Assembly: GCF_021215455.1 (NCBI RefSeq)
Contig: NZ_JAJPWV010000006.1
Location: 186,001-250,000, forward strand
Direction: 5' to 3'
From: Mucilaginibacter roseus
GTDB lineage: Bacteria > Bacteroidota > Bacteroidia > Sphingobacteriales > Sphingobacteriaceae
DNA: 64,000 bases
Part shown: in pieces, positions 33,915-42,713 of the stretch
Position numbering within the stretch: position 1 is the first letter of the stretch
Layout: each line of letters starts with the position of its first letter
Notes under the pieces: model-generated
What the model saw: only the letters and a program-made list of their open reading frames with translations
What the model was told of the DNA's origin: nothing
Databases searched by the model: none
Made by a program: the position numbers and the translations under genes

Positions 33915-35474
33915 ATGCGTATCTACTCCGTTGCTGTATTATATATTTTGCTGGTGCTGTCGGGTTTACGTGTGTATGCACAGCCTGTGCAGGAGCTTGA
34001 GATAACCGATAACTACAAACCCGAACCCAAACGCGAGTTTAGGGGCGTTTGGATAGCCACTGTTGTTAATATTGACTGGCCAAGCAGTTCGCGCGCTTTA
34101 CCGGAGAAACAAAAAACGGAGCTTCTTAACCTGCTTGATGAGCATCATGCTACAGGTATTAACGCGGTAATGCTACAGGTGCGCCCGGCCGCCGATGCGC
34201 TTTATGCCAAAAGCTTTGAGCCATGGTCAAAATATCTTACCGGGCAGCAGGGTAAGGCCCCCTCGCCTAATTACGACCCGCTGGAGTTTGCCGTAACCGA
34301 GGCGCATAAGCGTGGTATGGAACTACACGCCTGGTTTAACCCATACCGGGCAACTTTTGATAAGAACTTTAATGCTGTTGCCAGCGACCATATTACCCGA
34401 TTAAAACCTGAATGGTTTTTTACTTATGGCGGCATCAAGCTGTTTAACCCCGGCATACCTGAGGTTAGGGAATATATTGTGCGCGTAGTGCTCAACGTGG
34501 TAGATAATTATGACGTTGATGGCATTCACCTCGACGATTATTTTTACCCTTACCCTATCGCCGGCCAGCGCATAAATGACCAGGAAGCCTTTGAAAAGTA
34601 CGGTACCGGATTTACGGATATAAAAGATTGGCGCCGCAACAATGTGGACGTATTGATAAAGATGCTGAGCGATAGCATACACGCGCATAAACCATCCATG
34701 AAATTCGGCATCAGTCCGTTTGGTATATGGGCTAATAAATACCAGAATCCAGAGGGATCTGAAACTAATGGCGGTTCATCCTATTACGAGCAATATGCTG
34801 ATAGCCGTAAATGGATACGCGAAGGCTGGCTGGATTATATTAACCCGCAATTATACTGGCCTATAGGTAACCGAGCGGCAGCTTTTGATAAGCTGGCTGA
34901 CTGGTGGAGCAATAACACGAATAACCGGCATCTATATATCGGACAGGCGCCCTACCGTTTGCTGGAAAGAAAGACGGCCGCTTTCCGCAACCCGTCTGAA
35001 TTGCCTAACCAGATCAATTACCTGCGTAATAATCCGAGGGTGCAGGGCAGTGTTTATTTCAGTTCGAATTCACTCATCAGTAACCCGCTTGGCATTGCCG
35101 ATTCGCTGCGTAATACGTATTACCGTTATCCGGCATTGCCGCCACCTATGCTTTGGCTGGATTCTGTTGCGCCTAATGTGCCGCGAAATCTGATGGTTAA
35201 AGAAACAGGCAGGGGCGTGCGCTTAAGCTGGCAGGAACCTACAACCGCACGCGATAATGAGCCGATATACGGCTACGTGATCTATCGGTTTGAAGAAGGT
35301 GAGCGTACCGATATCAACGACCCCAAAAACATCATCAGCATAAAATATAACACCGACCTTTTTTACGACGATAACAATGCACAGAAGGGTCGGCATTACC
35401 TATACATTATAACGGCTATTGACCGCATAAAAAATGAAAGCGAGCGGTCGCCGGCCGTTGCGGTTAGCAATTAA
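33915..35474 (+). CDS. Secreted glycosyl-hydrolase-like GHL10 (DUF187) protein
   Basis: 519 residues from ATG 33915, which gives a clean signal peptide (MRIYSVAVLYILLVLSGLRVYAQ). The TIM-barrel domain (about 45-400) shows EFRGVWIATVVNIDWPS, VMLQVRPAADALY, HAWFNPYR, DGIHLDDYFYPYP and KFGISPFGIW, matching the YngK/GHL10 family. Substrate is unknown; some relatives bind peptidoglycan-derived glycans. The C-terminal about 100 residues (PRNLMVKETGRGVRLSW...) look like a fibronectin type III domain. Its last 11 bp overlap the convergent DUF1835 gene. Confidence 0.9.
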   Translation: MRIYSVAVLYILLVLSGLRVYAQPVQELEITDNYKPEPKREFRGVWIATVVNIDWPSSSRALPEKQKTELLNLLDEHHATGINAVMLQVRPAADALYAKSFEPWSKYLTGQQGKAPSPNYDPLEFAVTEAHKRGMELHAWFNPYRATFDKNFNAVASDHITRLKPEWFFTYGGIKLFNPGIPEVREYIVRVVLNVVDNYDVDGIHLDDYFYPYPIAGQRINDQEAFEKYGTGFTDIKDWRRNNVDVLIKMLSDSIHAHKPSMKFGISPFGIWANKYQNPEGSETNGGSSYYEQYADSRKWIREGWLDYINPQLYWPIGNRAAAFDKLADWWSNNTNNRHLYIGQAPYRLLERKTAAFRNPSELPNQINYLRNNPRVQGSVYFSSNSLISNPLGIADSLRNTYYRYPALPPPMLWLDSVAPNVPRNLMVKETGRGVRLSWQEPTTARDNEPIYGYVIYRFEEGERTDINDPKNIISIKYNTDLFYDDNNAQKGRHYLYIITAIDRIKNESERSPAVAVSN

Positions 35475-36261
35475 AGCTGATCAATCCTTTATGCTGCAGG
35501 TTTTTCAAGTATAAGTCAATGGCGGAATCGCCCATGCCGTAAATATCGTTATTTGCCCAAAACGCTTTGTATATGCCTGCGTTATCAGTAATGCCGCTGT
35601 TATAAATCCGCAATAGTTGCTGTTCAATATAGTTCAGGCCCTGCTCATTGGTTTGTAAGCGCTTGAGGTGTGCTTCAAACGCGGGTTTTAATAAGCTCAT
35701 GTTAGCCCAAAACGGAGTGTTTTCGATGAAAACTTCAATTTTTGGGGCATCGCTGGTGCAATAGGCTGTCCAGGCTTCGGCGGCTAAGGTCATGTCATAC
35801 TCGGTGAGCTGTAACCTTGTGTTGTCATATAAATAATCCAACTCGGTACCGTTGAGTTCTCCCAATCCTTTAAAGTCAGGTTTACCGGGATACTCCGAAG
35901 GGCAAACCAGGTAAATGTTTTGCTCATTTAAATCAGCGTGCAGACGCAGTAAATTTAAGATGCCGAGCAGGTTTACCTGGCAATGCAGGTCATACTCAAA
36001 CCAAAGCGTTATCTCGGCGTACGGAAAGCTGAGCTTGGCAACTTCGTCAATAATTTTGGTTTGATATTCCTCTGATGGTGCATTAAACTGGGTATATATC
36101 CATGCCGACCGCAACTCCCAAAATCTGGCGGATGATATGTCTTCGATAACCGGACCTTCTGATAAAATTTCGCGCCAAACCAGCACGTCGCCATCAAGCC
36201 CGGTACCGTTAAAGCCATGCAGCATGGCGTCGCCGTTAAGTATATGCAGTTGCTTTTCCAT
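35464..36261 (-). CDS. DUF1835 domain-containing protein
   Basis: 265 residues from ATG 36261 (MEKQLHILNGDAML). The N-terminus matches DUF1835: LHILNGDAMLHGFNGTGLDGDVLVWREIL split around residues 5-33, and EITLWFEYDLHCQVNLLGIL later. Cytoplasmic, no TM. Function unknown in this family. It overlaps the GHL10 gene's end by 11 bp in convergent orientation. The gap upstream to the M56 gene holds a terminator for that gene. Confidence 0.88.
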   Translation of the reverse strand: MEKQLHILNGDAMLHGFNGTGLDGDVLVWREILSEGPVIEDISSARFWELRSAWIYTQFNAPSEEYQTKIIDEVAKLSFPYAEITLWFEYDLHCQVNLLGILNLLRLHADLNEQNIYLVCPSEYPGKPDFKGLGELNGTELDYLYDNTRLQLTEYDMTLAAEAWTAYCTSDAPKIEVFIENTPFWANMSLLKPAFEAHLKRLQTNEQGLNYIEQQLLRIYNSGITDNAGIYKAFWANNDIYGMGDSAIDLYLKNLQHKGLISFNC

Positions 36262-36292
36262 AGGTAACACAAAGCTACCAAATGCGCCGGAA

Positions 36293-36330
36293 ACAAAAAG
36301 CCACCCATTGGTAAATAGGTGGCCTTTAAT
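36293..36330 (-). terminator. Terminator of the blaI-M56 operon
   Basis: On the minus strand GGCCACC and GGTGGC flank TATTTACCAAT and are followed by TTTTTGTTT. The stem is 9-10 pairs with one mismatch. It is about 35-70 bp beyond the stop of the M56 gene at 36365. Confidence 0.6.
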
Positions 36331-36364
36331 GCGAATTTAGGTTTAGTGCAAACTATTAACTGAC

Positions 36365-38050
36365 TTATTTGGTGGTCACCATAATTTTTCCACCTTCTTT
36401 TTTTAATGCATCCTTAACTACATCAATACTTTTTATAGTGTTCGGATCAAGTTCTTTTATCTCTTTTTCGGTCATTTCTTTTCCGTTTAAATAATAGGTT
36501 ACGCCTTTAAGGTCTGTACCTGTCCCCCTCAACTTGAGTACATTCCCAAATTTTGAAGTGTCTCTTTTTCCGTAGCCTATTACAACCACGTCATTAATCT
36601 TGCCTTTTATTTTTTGGCCGCTAAACTGTGGTTTGTCATCATCATCCCCATTGCCGGGTATAAGAGTGCCCTGTTTTTCGCTTTCCTTAACCGCGTTATC
36701 AGCGGCAGGTAAATTAAAGGCAATAGGCACGGTATACTGTACTCTTACCGGCTTGCCATTTTGCATGCCCGGGCTCCATTTAGGCGAAGCCTTTAAAACT
36801 CTTAACGCTTCAGCATTTATAGTTGCTGAAACACCCCGCAGAACGTTCAGGTTACTTAACGATCCGTCTTTTTCAACTATAAATTGCACAAACACTCTTC
36901 CCGAAGCTTTATTTTTTACATCCTCAGCCGGATATTTAATATTGGTTTGCAGATAAGTTCCAAAAGCTTTTAAGCCACCCGGAAACTGCGGATGTGTTTC
37001 AACCGCAGTAAAAACTTCATTGTTACCTTTTGGCACAGTGTCAATCTGGATCTCTGTTATTTTTGATTGCGCTTTAGGTAATGCTGGCTCTACAATTTCA
37101 ATTTCCTTTACTGTTTGTTCAGGCTGTTGCTTGGCAGGCTCTTCAATGCTGATATATTCTTTCGGAACTACTTCAGTAACTGAAGTTTCGAGCACCGTCT
37201 CGGCAGTTTTGTTGATAGCCTTTACGGTTTTATTATCGTTTATTGTGGCTGATGACAGGATAAGCATCAACACAAATAGCGGAGCTGACAGGCCGTATTT
37301 AAGCAGCTTAACGCGCTGCGACCTGTTTTTTTGTAACATCATAATTCGTTGTTTTAATAGGCTGTGATTAAAAAATGGATTAACCAAATTGTGTACCGGT
37401 GCATTAAATGTTTGGTTAAGCAGGAGCATGGCGTAACCTGCTTTATCTGCGCCAGCATCAATAACCTGGCGGTCGGCTATAAATTCATGGGTATGTTTAA
37501 CGGCTTTGCGGTAGAGGTACACCACCGGGTTAAACCAGTTGATAATACTGATGAGCTCGATCAGCATAACATCTGCCGAGTGCCACTGGCGGGCGTGTAC
37601 ATGCTCATGTGCCGATACAACTTCATGTTCTGACAGTTCGCCGCTTACCTGTACTTTTTTAAAGAAGGAGTAGGCGCCCGCCGTATGTTTACTGATGAGC
37701 CTTTGCAAACTGGCCAGCTGCCAGGTAAACCTGATGGCGAATGCCAGCAACCCCGCCAGGTAAGTGTAAGCAATAACATGCCCGATGCTGATGATCTCAT
37801 TCTCGGTACCTGTATATTGCAGTGCAATTACCGGCGCGTTGTAAATAACCATTTTTACCTGCTGTGTTATAAACAGGTTTTGTACCCAGTTTGCTTGTAT
37901 AAGCGGTAGTAAAAACGACAGTATTGCCGATGCTACCAGGTACACACGATTAAGCTGAAAAAATGTTTCTTTACGAAGCAACAGCGCATAAAACCCGTAA
38001 AATAAGCCTAAATACAGGTTTGCCAGGATTAAATATTGCCACCAGGTCAT
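36365..38050 (-). CDS. M56 BlaR1-like metallopeptidase fused to TonB C-terminal and SusC-plug-like domains
   Basis: 561 residues. An N-terminal membrane domain with TMs at about 5-25, 36-56 and 90-115 surrounds an M56 peptidase with zinc site HEHVH (residues 148-152) and second ligand region HTHEFIADR (187-194; Glu189). A TM near 252-270 precedes an acidic, Pro-containing linker. Residues about 356-447 are a TonB C-terminal domain (YPAEDVKNKASGRVFVQFIV). Residues 486-560 look like a SusC-type TonB box and plug fragment (DVVVIGYGKRDTS, YYLNGKEM, LDPNTIKSIDVVKDAL). It follows blaI by 5 bp, so this is a BlaR-BlaI-type sensor pair. No beta-lactamase is adjacent. Confidence 0.9.
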   Translation of the reverse strand: MTWWQYLILANLYLGLFYGFYALLLRKETFFQLNRVYLVASAILSFLLPLIQANWVQNLFITQQVKMVIYNAPVIALQYTGTENEIISIGHVIAYTYLAGLLAFAIRFTWQLASLQRLISKHTAGAYSFFKKVQVSGELSEHEVVSAHEHVHARQWHSADVMLIELISIINWFNPVVYLYRKAVKHTHEFIADRQVIDAGADKAGYAMLLLNQTFNAPVHNLVNPFFNHSLLKQRIMMLQKNRSQRVKLLKYGLSAPLFVLMLILSSATINDNKTVKAINKTAETVLETSVTEVVPKEYISIEEPAKQQPEQTVKEIEIVEPALPKAQSKITEIQIDTVPKGNNEVFTAVETHPQFPGGLKAFGTYLQTNIKYPAEDVKNKASGRVFVQFIVEKDGSLSNLNVLRGVSATINAEALRVLKASPKWSPGMQNGKPVRVQYTVPIAFNLPAADNAVKESEKQGTLIPGNGDDDDKPQFSGQKIKGKINDVVVIGYGKRDTSKFGNVLKLRGTGTDLKGVTYYLNGKEMTEKEIKELDPNTIKSIDVVKDALKKEGGKIMVTTK

Positions 38051-38055
38051 AACTT

Positions 38056-38424
38056 TTATTTTTTTAGTTTTTCAATCAGTTTCATTATCTCGTCGGCCTC
38101 TTTGAGGTTTATTTTTTCCTTTTTTACAAAAAATGAGAGCATGCTGTTAACCGAGTTGTTGAAATAACCACTCAACAACTTGTCGGATGCGAAGTCCTGG
38201 TATTGCTCCTTACTGATCACCGGGTGATATTCGTGGCTTTTACCGAAGGCGGTATGTCCTACAAAGCCCTTAGTCTCTAATATCCTGATGATGGTTGATA
38301 CGGTGTTGTAAGCAGGTTTAGGCTCTGGTAACAGCTCAATTACATCCTTCACATATCCTTTTTTCAATTGCCATAATACCTGCATTATTTGCTCTTCGGC
38401 TCGTGTTAACTCTTTAATTTCCAT
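38056..38424 (-). CDS. BlaI/MecI/CopY-family transcriptional repressor
   Basis: 122 residues, typical size. Winged-helix DNA-binding N-terminus: LTRAEEQIMQVLWQLKKGYV, VKDVIELLPEPKPAYNTVST, ETKGFVGHTAFGKSHEYHPV; C-terminal dimer and proteolysis region ends in MLSFFVKKEKINL. Family members repress until cleaved after a BlaR1-type peptidase is activated, or until metal is sensed in CopY. The M56 gene directly downstream makes the BlaR1 mechanism likely. The dyads upstream of the first operon gene (38917-38963) are the best candidate operators. Confidence 0.94.
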   Translation of the reverse strand: MEIKELTRAEEQIMQVLWQLKKGYVKDVIELLPEPKPAYNTVSTIIRILETKGFVGHTAFGKSHEYHPVISKEQYQDFASDKLLSGYFNNSVNSMLSFFVKKEKINLKEADEIMKLIEKLKK

Positions 38425-38430
38425 ATTTTT

Positions 38431-38901
38431 CTATTTCTTATCCTGATAAATAGCCGGTCCGCATTGCGCAAACTTTTTATCAGCGGTTATATTTATTTTG
38501 TGGTATTGTATAAATGAATTTAATAAAGCTACAAACTTTTCTTTTTTAGGCTGATCGTTCTCAAGCGCTTTCAGGTTTACAAGGTAGTAATCTATTTTAC
38601 CATCCGGTTCAAAATATATACGGTGAACAATGCGGGTAGGTTGGCCCCAGGTAAAGCCGTTATCTTTTAAATATGCGGCAAGCTCGGTAAGCATGGCTAC
38701 GTATGCTTTATAAAAATCCTGCTGACGGGTGCCGCTGAAAGTCGCTTTGGTAGTATCGGTATGCAGCGCGCTATTGTATTGTTCGTCTAACCGTGCAACA
38801 GTAAGCCCTTGCGCGGCGGCATCTTCAAAGGTTAAGGCCTTTGATTGGGCCAGTGCCGCAAACGGCAGCAGGAGCACTGTTATTAAAGCAATAAATTTCA
38901 T
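38431..38901 (-). CDS. Small secreted protein of unknown function, first gene of blaI operon
   Basis: 156 residues from ATG 38901 (MKFIALITVLLLPFAALAQ signal peptide); the frame to 38949 crosses the promoter and was rejected. Mature protein is about 137 residues, mixed charge, with RIYFEPDGKIDYYLVNLKAL as its most conserved-looking beta segment and a single Cys near the C-terminus. No family recognised. It is 6 bp upstream of blaI and shares its promoter, so it should be derepressed with blaI and the M56 gene. Confidence 0.8.
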   Translation of the reverse strand: MKFIALITVLLLPFAALAQSKALTFEDAAAQGLTVARLDEQYNSALHTDTTKATFSGTRQQDFYKAYVAMLTELAAYLKDNGFTWGQPTRIVHRIYFEPDGKIDYYLVNLKALENDQPKKEKFVALLNSFIQYHKINITADKKFAQCGPAIYQDKK

Positions 38902-38916
38902 CGGCCTATAATTTAA

Positions 38917-38963
38917 AACTAAGGTATTAGTTGTTTTTGAAATTTGCAACTAAAAATTTAGTT
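38917..38963 (-). promoter_or_regulatory. Promoter covered by two AACTAA-N4-TTAGTT operators
   Basis: Two 16-bp dyads with identical arms AACTAA/TTAGTT lie at 38917-38932 (spacer GGTA) and 38948-38963 (spacer AAAT); centres are 31 bp apart, about three helical turns. On the minus strand TTG (38949-38947) followed by 20 bp and TACCTTAG (38926-38919, one mismatch from consensus) would be the promoter, so one dyad overlaps each element. Expected target of the BlaI-family repressor encoded downstream. Confidence 0.65.
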
Positions 38964-39027
38964 ATTTTTATAATTAAACTTTTTCTCGTTGTTAATGGTT
39001 GTAATCGCAAATCTATTTATAACACCA

Positions 39028-40428
39028 ATGCATATAGTTTTTCACGGCGCTGCACGTAACGTTACGGGCAGCAAACATTATATTGAACTTAACGACGGTA
39101 CATCGTTATTACTTGATTGTGGCATGTTTCAGGGTTTGGGCGAACATACTGACGATATGAACGAACATTTTGGCTTTAACCCCCAAAAGCTGGATTACAT
39201 GATCCTTTCGCACGCGCATATTGACCATTGCGGATTAATACCGCGCCTTATTGCCGAGGGTTTTAGCGGCCCGATATACTGTACCCCGCCAACCATGAAC
39301 CTCGCCCGCATATTGCTGATGGATTCGGCACGCATACAAACGCAGGATGCCGAATACAGTAACCGCCAGCGTACGCGCAAAGGGCAAAAACCTATAGAGC
39401 CGCTATATACCGAAGATGACGCCATGGCCGCCATGCGGCAGTTTAAAGTGGTTGAGTATAATGAAGAATGCGAGATATCGCCCCGGATAAAATTTACCCT
39501 GACTGATGCCGGTCACGTAGTGGGCAGCGCCGCCGTACATTTAACTATACTGGAAGACGGAAAGGAAACCCGCATAAGCTTTAGCGGCGATGTTGGGCGT
39601 TACGGCGACCTGTTGCTTAAAAGCCCGCAAACTTTCCCGCAGGCAGATTATATTTTGCTGGAATCAACCTATGGCGATTCGCTGCATAAGGATATCGGCC
39701 CGATTGAGGATGCCCTGCTGGAGGTGATACGCAACACCTGCGAACGCAAAAAGGGTAAGGTAATTATTCCAGCATTCAGCGTGGGCCGTACGCAGGAGTT
39801 ATTATATGCCTTAAATGCGCTGGAGCTACGTGGCGTATTGCCTGATGTGCCTTATTATGTAGATAGTCCGCTATCGCTGCAGGCTACGCAGGTGCTAAAG
39901 GATCACCCCGAGGTATATAATAAGGAAGTTAAAGAGGTGATGAAGGTGGATGCCGATCCGTTCGCGTTCAAAGGCTTACGGTTTATTGAATCAACAGAGG
40001 AGTCGGTAGCGCTGAATGATGATCCGCGCCCGTGTGTTATTATCTCTTCATCTGGCATGGCCGAAGCCGGACGGGTAAAGCATCATATTAAAAACAACAT
40101 CAATAACCAAAAAAACACCATACTGATCGTAGGTTATTGCGAACCCAATTCTTTAGGTGGACACCTGATGCGCGGCGACCGCGACGTGTACATTTTTGGC
40201 GACCAGTACCAGGTGAATGCCGATGTAGAAGTAATAAAATCAATGAGCGCCCACGGCGATTATGAAGACCTGCTACACTTTATATCCTGCCAGGATCCCG
40301 CACAGGTTAAAAAACTTTTCCTGGTGCATGGTGAGTATGATGTGCAGAAAAAATTTGCTGAAAGGCTAAAAGAAAAAGGGTTTAAGTATGTGGAAATACC
40401 GTATCAGCATAGTAGGGTAGATTTGTAA
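39028..40428 (+). CDS. MBL-fold beta-CASP metallohydrolase (RNA-processing type)
   Basis: 466 residues from ATG 39028 (MHIVFHGAARNVTGSKH). The upstream TTG frame at 38989 adds an unlikely tail. The metallo-beta-lactamase core shows LLDCGMFQG, the zinc motif SHAHIDHCGLIPRL, AGHVVGSAAVHL, FSGDVGRYGDLLL and, late, MSAHGDYEDL. The beta-CASP domain includes IIPAFSVGRTQELLYAL and VIISSSGMAEAGR. This group (YsyA/CPSF73-like) generally consists of RNA endo- or exonucleases; the target is unknown. Transcribed divergently from the blaI operon; 38-bp separation from the second operator dyad means the repressor could affect both sides. Confidence 0.92.
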   Translation: MHIVFHGAARNVTGSKHYIELNDGTSLLLDCGMFQGLGEHTDDMNEHFGFNPQKLDYMILSHAHIDHCGLIPRLIAEGFSGPIYCTPPTMNLARILLMDSARIQTQDAEYSNRQRTRKGQKPIEPLYTEDDAMAAMRQFKVVEYNEECEISPRIKFTLTDAGHVVGSAAVHLTILEDGKETRISFSGDVGRYGDLLLKSPQTFPQADYILLESTYGDSLHKDIGPIEDALLEVIRNTCERKKGKVIIPAFSVGRTQELLYALNALELRGVLPDVPYYVDSPLSLQATQVLKDHPEVYNKEVKEVMKVDADPFAFKGLRFIESTEESVALNDDPRPCVIISSSGMAEAGRVKHHIKNNINNQKNTILIVGYCEPNSLGGHLMRGDRDVYIFGDQYQVNADVEVIKSMSAHGDYEDLLHFISCQDPAQVKKLFLVHGEYDVQKKFAERLKEKGFKYVEIPYQHSRVDL

Positions 40429-41057
40429 GCCTCACCCCAACCCCTCTCCTGAAGGAGAGGGGCTTAATACGGCGGAGAATATTCTTTAAAGATATATAAT
40501 GCATTTTGTCCTCCGGAACGATAGTGAGAGATCTGCCTGTGTTCATTAACAGGGCGATTGGGTTTTACTTTTACCTGTGCTAATGAGCACCAGGATGTGC
40601 TTTACTTATTGTTAGTGGTTGTCACTTTCGTTTGTGCAGACAAAAGAAAGTAACCAAAGAAGACTTAGCGTAGCGATCTCATGAGCACCATAGAAAAACA
40701 AACAGCAGCGAATAACCTGCCGGCTACGTCCTGCCCGGTGAAAGGTTCTACCTTGGCAAGGCTTGTGCTGCTCCGGGCATTACTGATACCGGTCGGATTG
40801 GTTATTTAAGGTTTGTGCTTTTTATGGTTACATTACAAACGGTTAATAAGCACAAACCAATCATAACCTATTTCTCCGGCCTCTTAATTTTCGGGTAGCA
40901 GGTTGATGCACTGCCTTTAAAAGAAAATTAAACAGCCGGCGAGTTTTGCTTCTTTTGATCGCTCAAAAGAAGTTTAGGACAAGAACTTCTCAAAAGAAAG
41001 CTGATAAAACAGGAAGAGCCGCAATTACGCGGCTCTTCCTGTTTATATAAAGAAGAA
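40429..41057. repeat. Repeat-rich gap, copy 1 of a mosaic dispersed repeat
   Basis: No gene here. CCCCTCTCC-TGAA-GGAGAGGGG (40441-40462) is a terminator-like hairpin after the hydrolase gene. Three further blocks recur at 58199-58609: module A (about 40720-40790, there inverted), module B CCGGCCTCTTAATTTTCGGG (from 40876, same orientation) and the hairpin CTTCTTTTGA-TCGC-TCAAAAGAAG (40949-40972) followed by TTTAGGACA. Looks like a REP/BIME-style element assembled from modules. Confidence 0.7.
41007..41044 (-). terminator. Terminator after the M28 peptidase gene
   Basis: AAACAGGAAGAGCCGC (41007-41022) pairs with GCGGCTCTTCCTGTTT (41029-41044), a perfect 16-bp stem with a 6-nt loop, 14 bp past the stop at 41058. 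Confidence 0.85.
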
Positions 41058-42623
41058 TTAGTTCGTTCCCTGTGGTTTGGGTTGCTCTTTGCGCGGAATC
41101 ATATCGGCACGCTGGGCGGTATGGTAAACAAACGATGCTACGATGGTAGCGGCTTGTTTCAGGTCGTCCTCAACCAGGCGGTCGTAAGTGTCCTGGTTGG
41201 TATGGTGGGTACGTGTGCCATAATCCAATGGGTCCTGAATAAACTGGAAGCCCGGGATGCCTACCGCGTCAAACGCCAGGTGGTCGGTACCACCGGTATT
41301 GCCAACGGTAACTGTGCCTGCGCCCAAATCTTTAAACGGATCAAGCCATGCCTTGAAAATCGGTCCGGCGGCACTATCACCCTGCAGGTAAATGCCGCGT
41401 ATTTTACCGGTACCATTATCCAGGTTATAGTAGGCTGATATTTTTTTCTGATCAGGTTTCAGCTCCATCGTTTTAGGATCGCCAAGGTGGTTAAGCACGT
41501 AGTTACGTGAGCCATGTAAGCCTTGTTCCTCAGCACTCCATAAGGCAATGCGAATGGTACGTTTCGGTTTAAAGCCAACCGCTTTTAATATACGCATAGC
41601 CTCCATCATTACGGCGCTGCCTGCGGCGTTATCTGTAGCGCCGGTAGCGGCATGCCATGAGTCAAGGTGACCGCCAAGCATTACTACCTGCTCTTTCAAT
41701 TTTTTGTCCGTACCCGGAATTTCAGCAATTACATTGTACTCCTGCATATCCTCAGTAAAGAACTGGGTCTTGATATCAGCCTCAAGCTCTACCTTCTGTC
41801 CGCCTTTTATCAGACGCAGAATGCGCAGGTAATCCTCTCCGCTGGTTTCCAGCTCAGGAGCAACGGCTTTGGCAGTATCAGCATATGATGCGCCGTTGGT
41901 GGTAAATACCGTACCATCGGTGCCGCGTGCCATACTTAGTATGAGGCCAACATTTTCAGTCTTTAAAAACTCATTAATGGCGGTACGCATTGCTCTTGCA
42001 CGGCGCATAGCGGCAAACTGCGGCGAGTTGGCAAAGTTAGCCGGGCGCTGCTGGCGTGGGCCTTGCGGTTTAGCATCAGCCATTTTGGTTAAGGTGCTGT
42101 CGGCATAACGCTCGGCATCGGCGGTAAAGCCTGGTTTAAGGGTAGTGGCTACATCAAATATCACCACTTTGCCTTGCAGCTTGCCTTTGTATTTATCCAG
42201 ATCGGTTGTAGTATCCGCTTTAATAAGTACTACTTCGCTTTTAATAGGTCCGTTAGTACCGGGCGTCCAGGCTTTTGGTATGGCGATGATGGCATGATAG
42301 TAAGGCACGGTAATGGCGGCATAGTTTTTTTGCACTTCCCAACCTTTGCCAAATTTACCCCATGGCTCACGCTTGGCATTAACCAGTCCCCATTTAGTAA
42401 GCTGGCTTACCGCCCAGTTTTGTGCCCGTTTTAAACCCGGCGATGCAGCCAAACGCGGACCCGATACATCTGTAAGATAAAAAGCGGTTTCCATTACTTT
42501 TGAGCGCTGCAGGCCTTCCTCACGGATTTTTTGCACCATGGCAGCGTCAACTTTCTCCTGCGCAAACGCGCCGGATGCAAGGGCTGTTAATAACAAGCCC
42601 GGAATAAGTAGTTTTCGTTTCAT
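41058..42623 (-). CDS. Secreted M28-family zinc aminopeptidase with PA insertion
   Basis: 521 residues with signal peptide (MKRKLLIPGLLLTALASGAFAQ). Residues about 110-290 form a PA-like lid domain that probably gates the active site. The M28 core shows zinc ligands in MLGGHLDSWHAATGATDNAAG (His and Asp), WSAEEQGLHGSRNYV (catalytic Glu and ligand Glu), YNLDNGTG (Asp) and THHTNQDTYD (His). Likely periplasmic aminopeptidase or glutamate carboxypeptidase-like enzyme releasing amino acids from peptides. Single gene, terminator-flanked. Gln/Pro-rich C-terminal tail has no clear role. Confidence 0.93.
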   Translation of the reverse strand: MKRKLLIPGLLLTALASGAFAQEKVDAAMVQKIREEGLQRSKVMETAFYLTDVSGPRLAASPGLKRAQNWAVSQLTKWGLVNAKREPWGKFGKGWEVQKNYAAITVPYYHAIIAIPKAWTPGTNGPIKSEVVLIKADTTTDLDKYKGKLQGKVVIFDVATTLKPGFTADAERYADSTLTKMADAKPQGPRQQRPANFANSPQFAAMRRARAMRTAINEFLKTENVGLILSMARGTDGTVFTTNGASYADTAKAVAPELETSGEDYLRILRLIKGGQKVELEADIKTQFFTEDMQEYNVIAEIPGTDKKLKEQVVMLGGHLDSWHAATGATDNAAGSAVMMEAMRILKAVGFKPKRTIRIALWSAEEQGLHGSRNYVLNHLGDPKTMELKPDQKKISAYYNLDNGTGKIRGIYLQGDSAAGPIFKAWLDPFKDLGAGTVTVGNTGGTDHLAFDAVGIPGFQFIQDPLDYGTRTHHTNQDTYDRLVEDDLKQAATIVASFVYHTAQRADMIPRKEQPKPQGTN

Positions 42624-42713
42624 ATTTTTATACGTCAGTCAGTTTGATACCAAAACTATTTATTTTTAAGCTGAAGCGCTTTAACAATGTTGTTACAGGT
42701 TAAGCGCATGTTA

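Noticed and set aside
40429..41057. Degraded insertion sequence
   Set aside because: No transposase frame or long terminal inverted repeats; the sequence is explained by modules repeated at 58199-58609.
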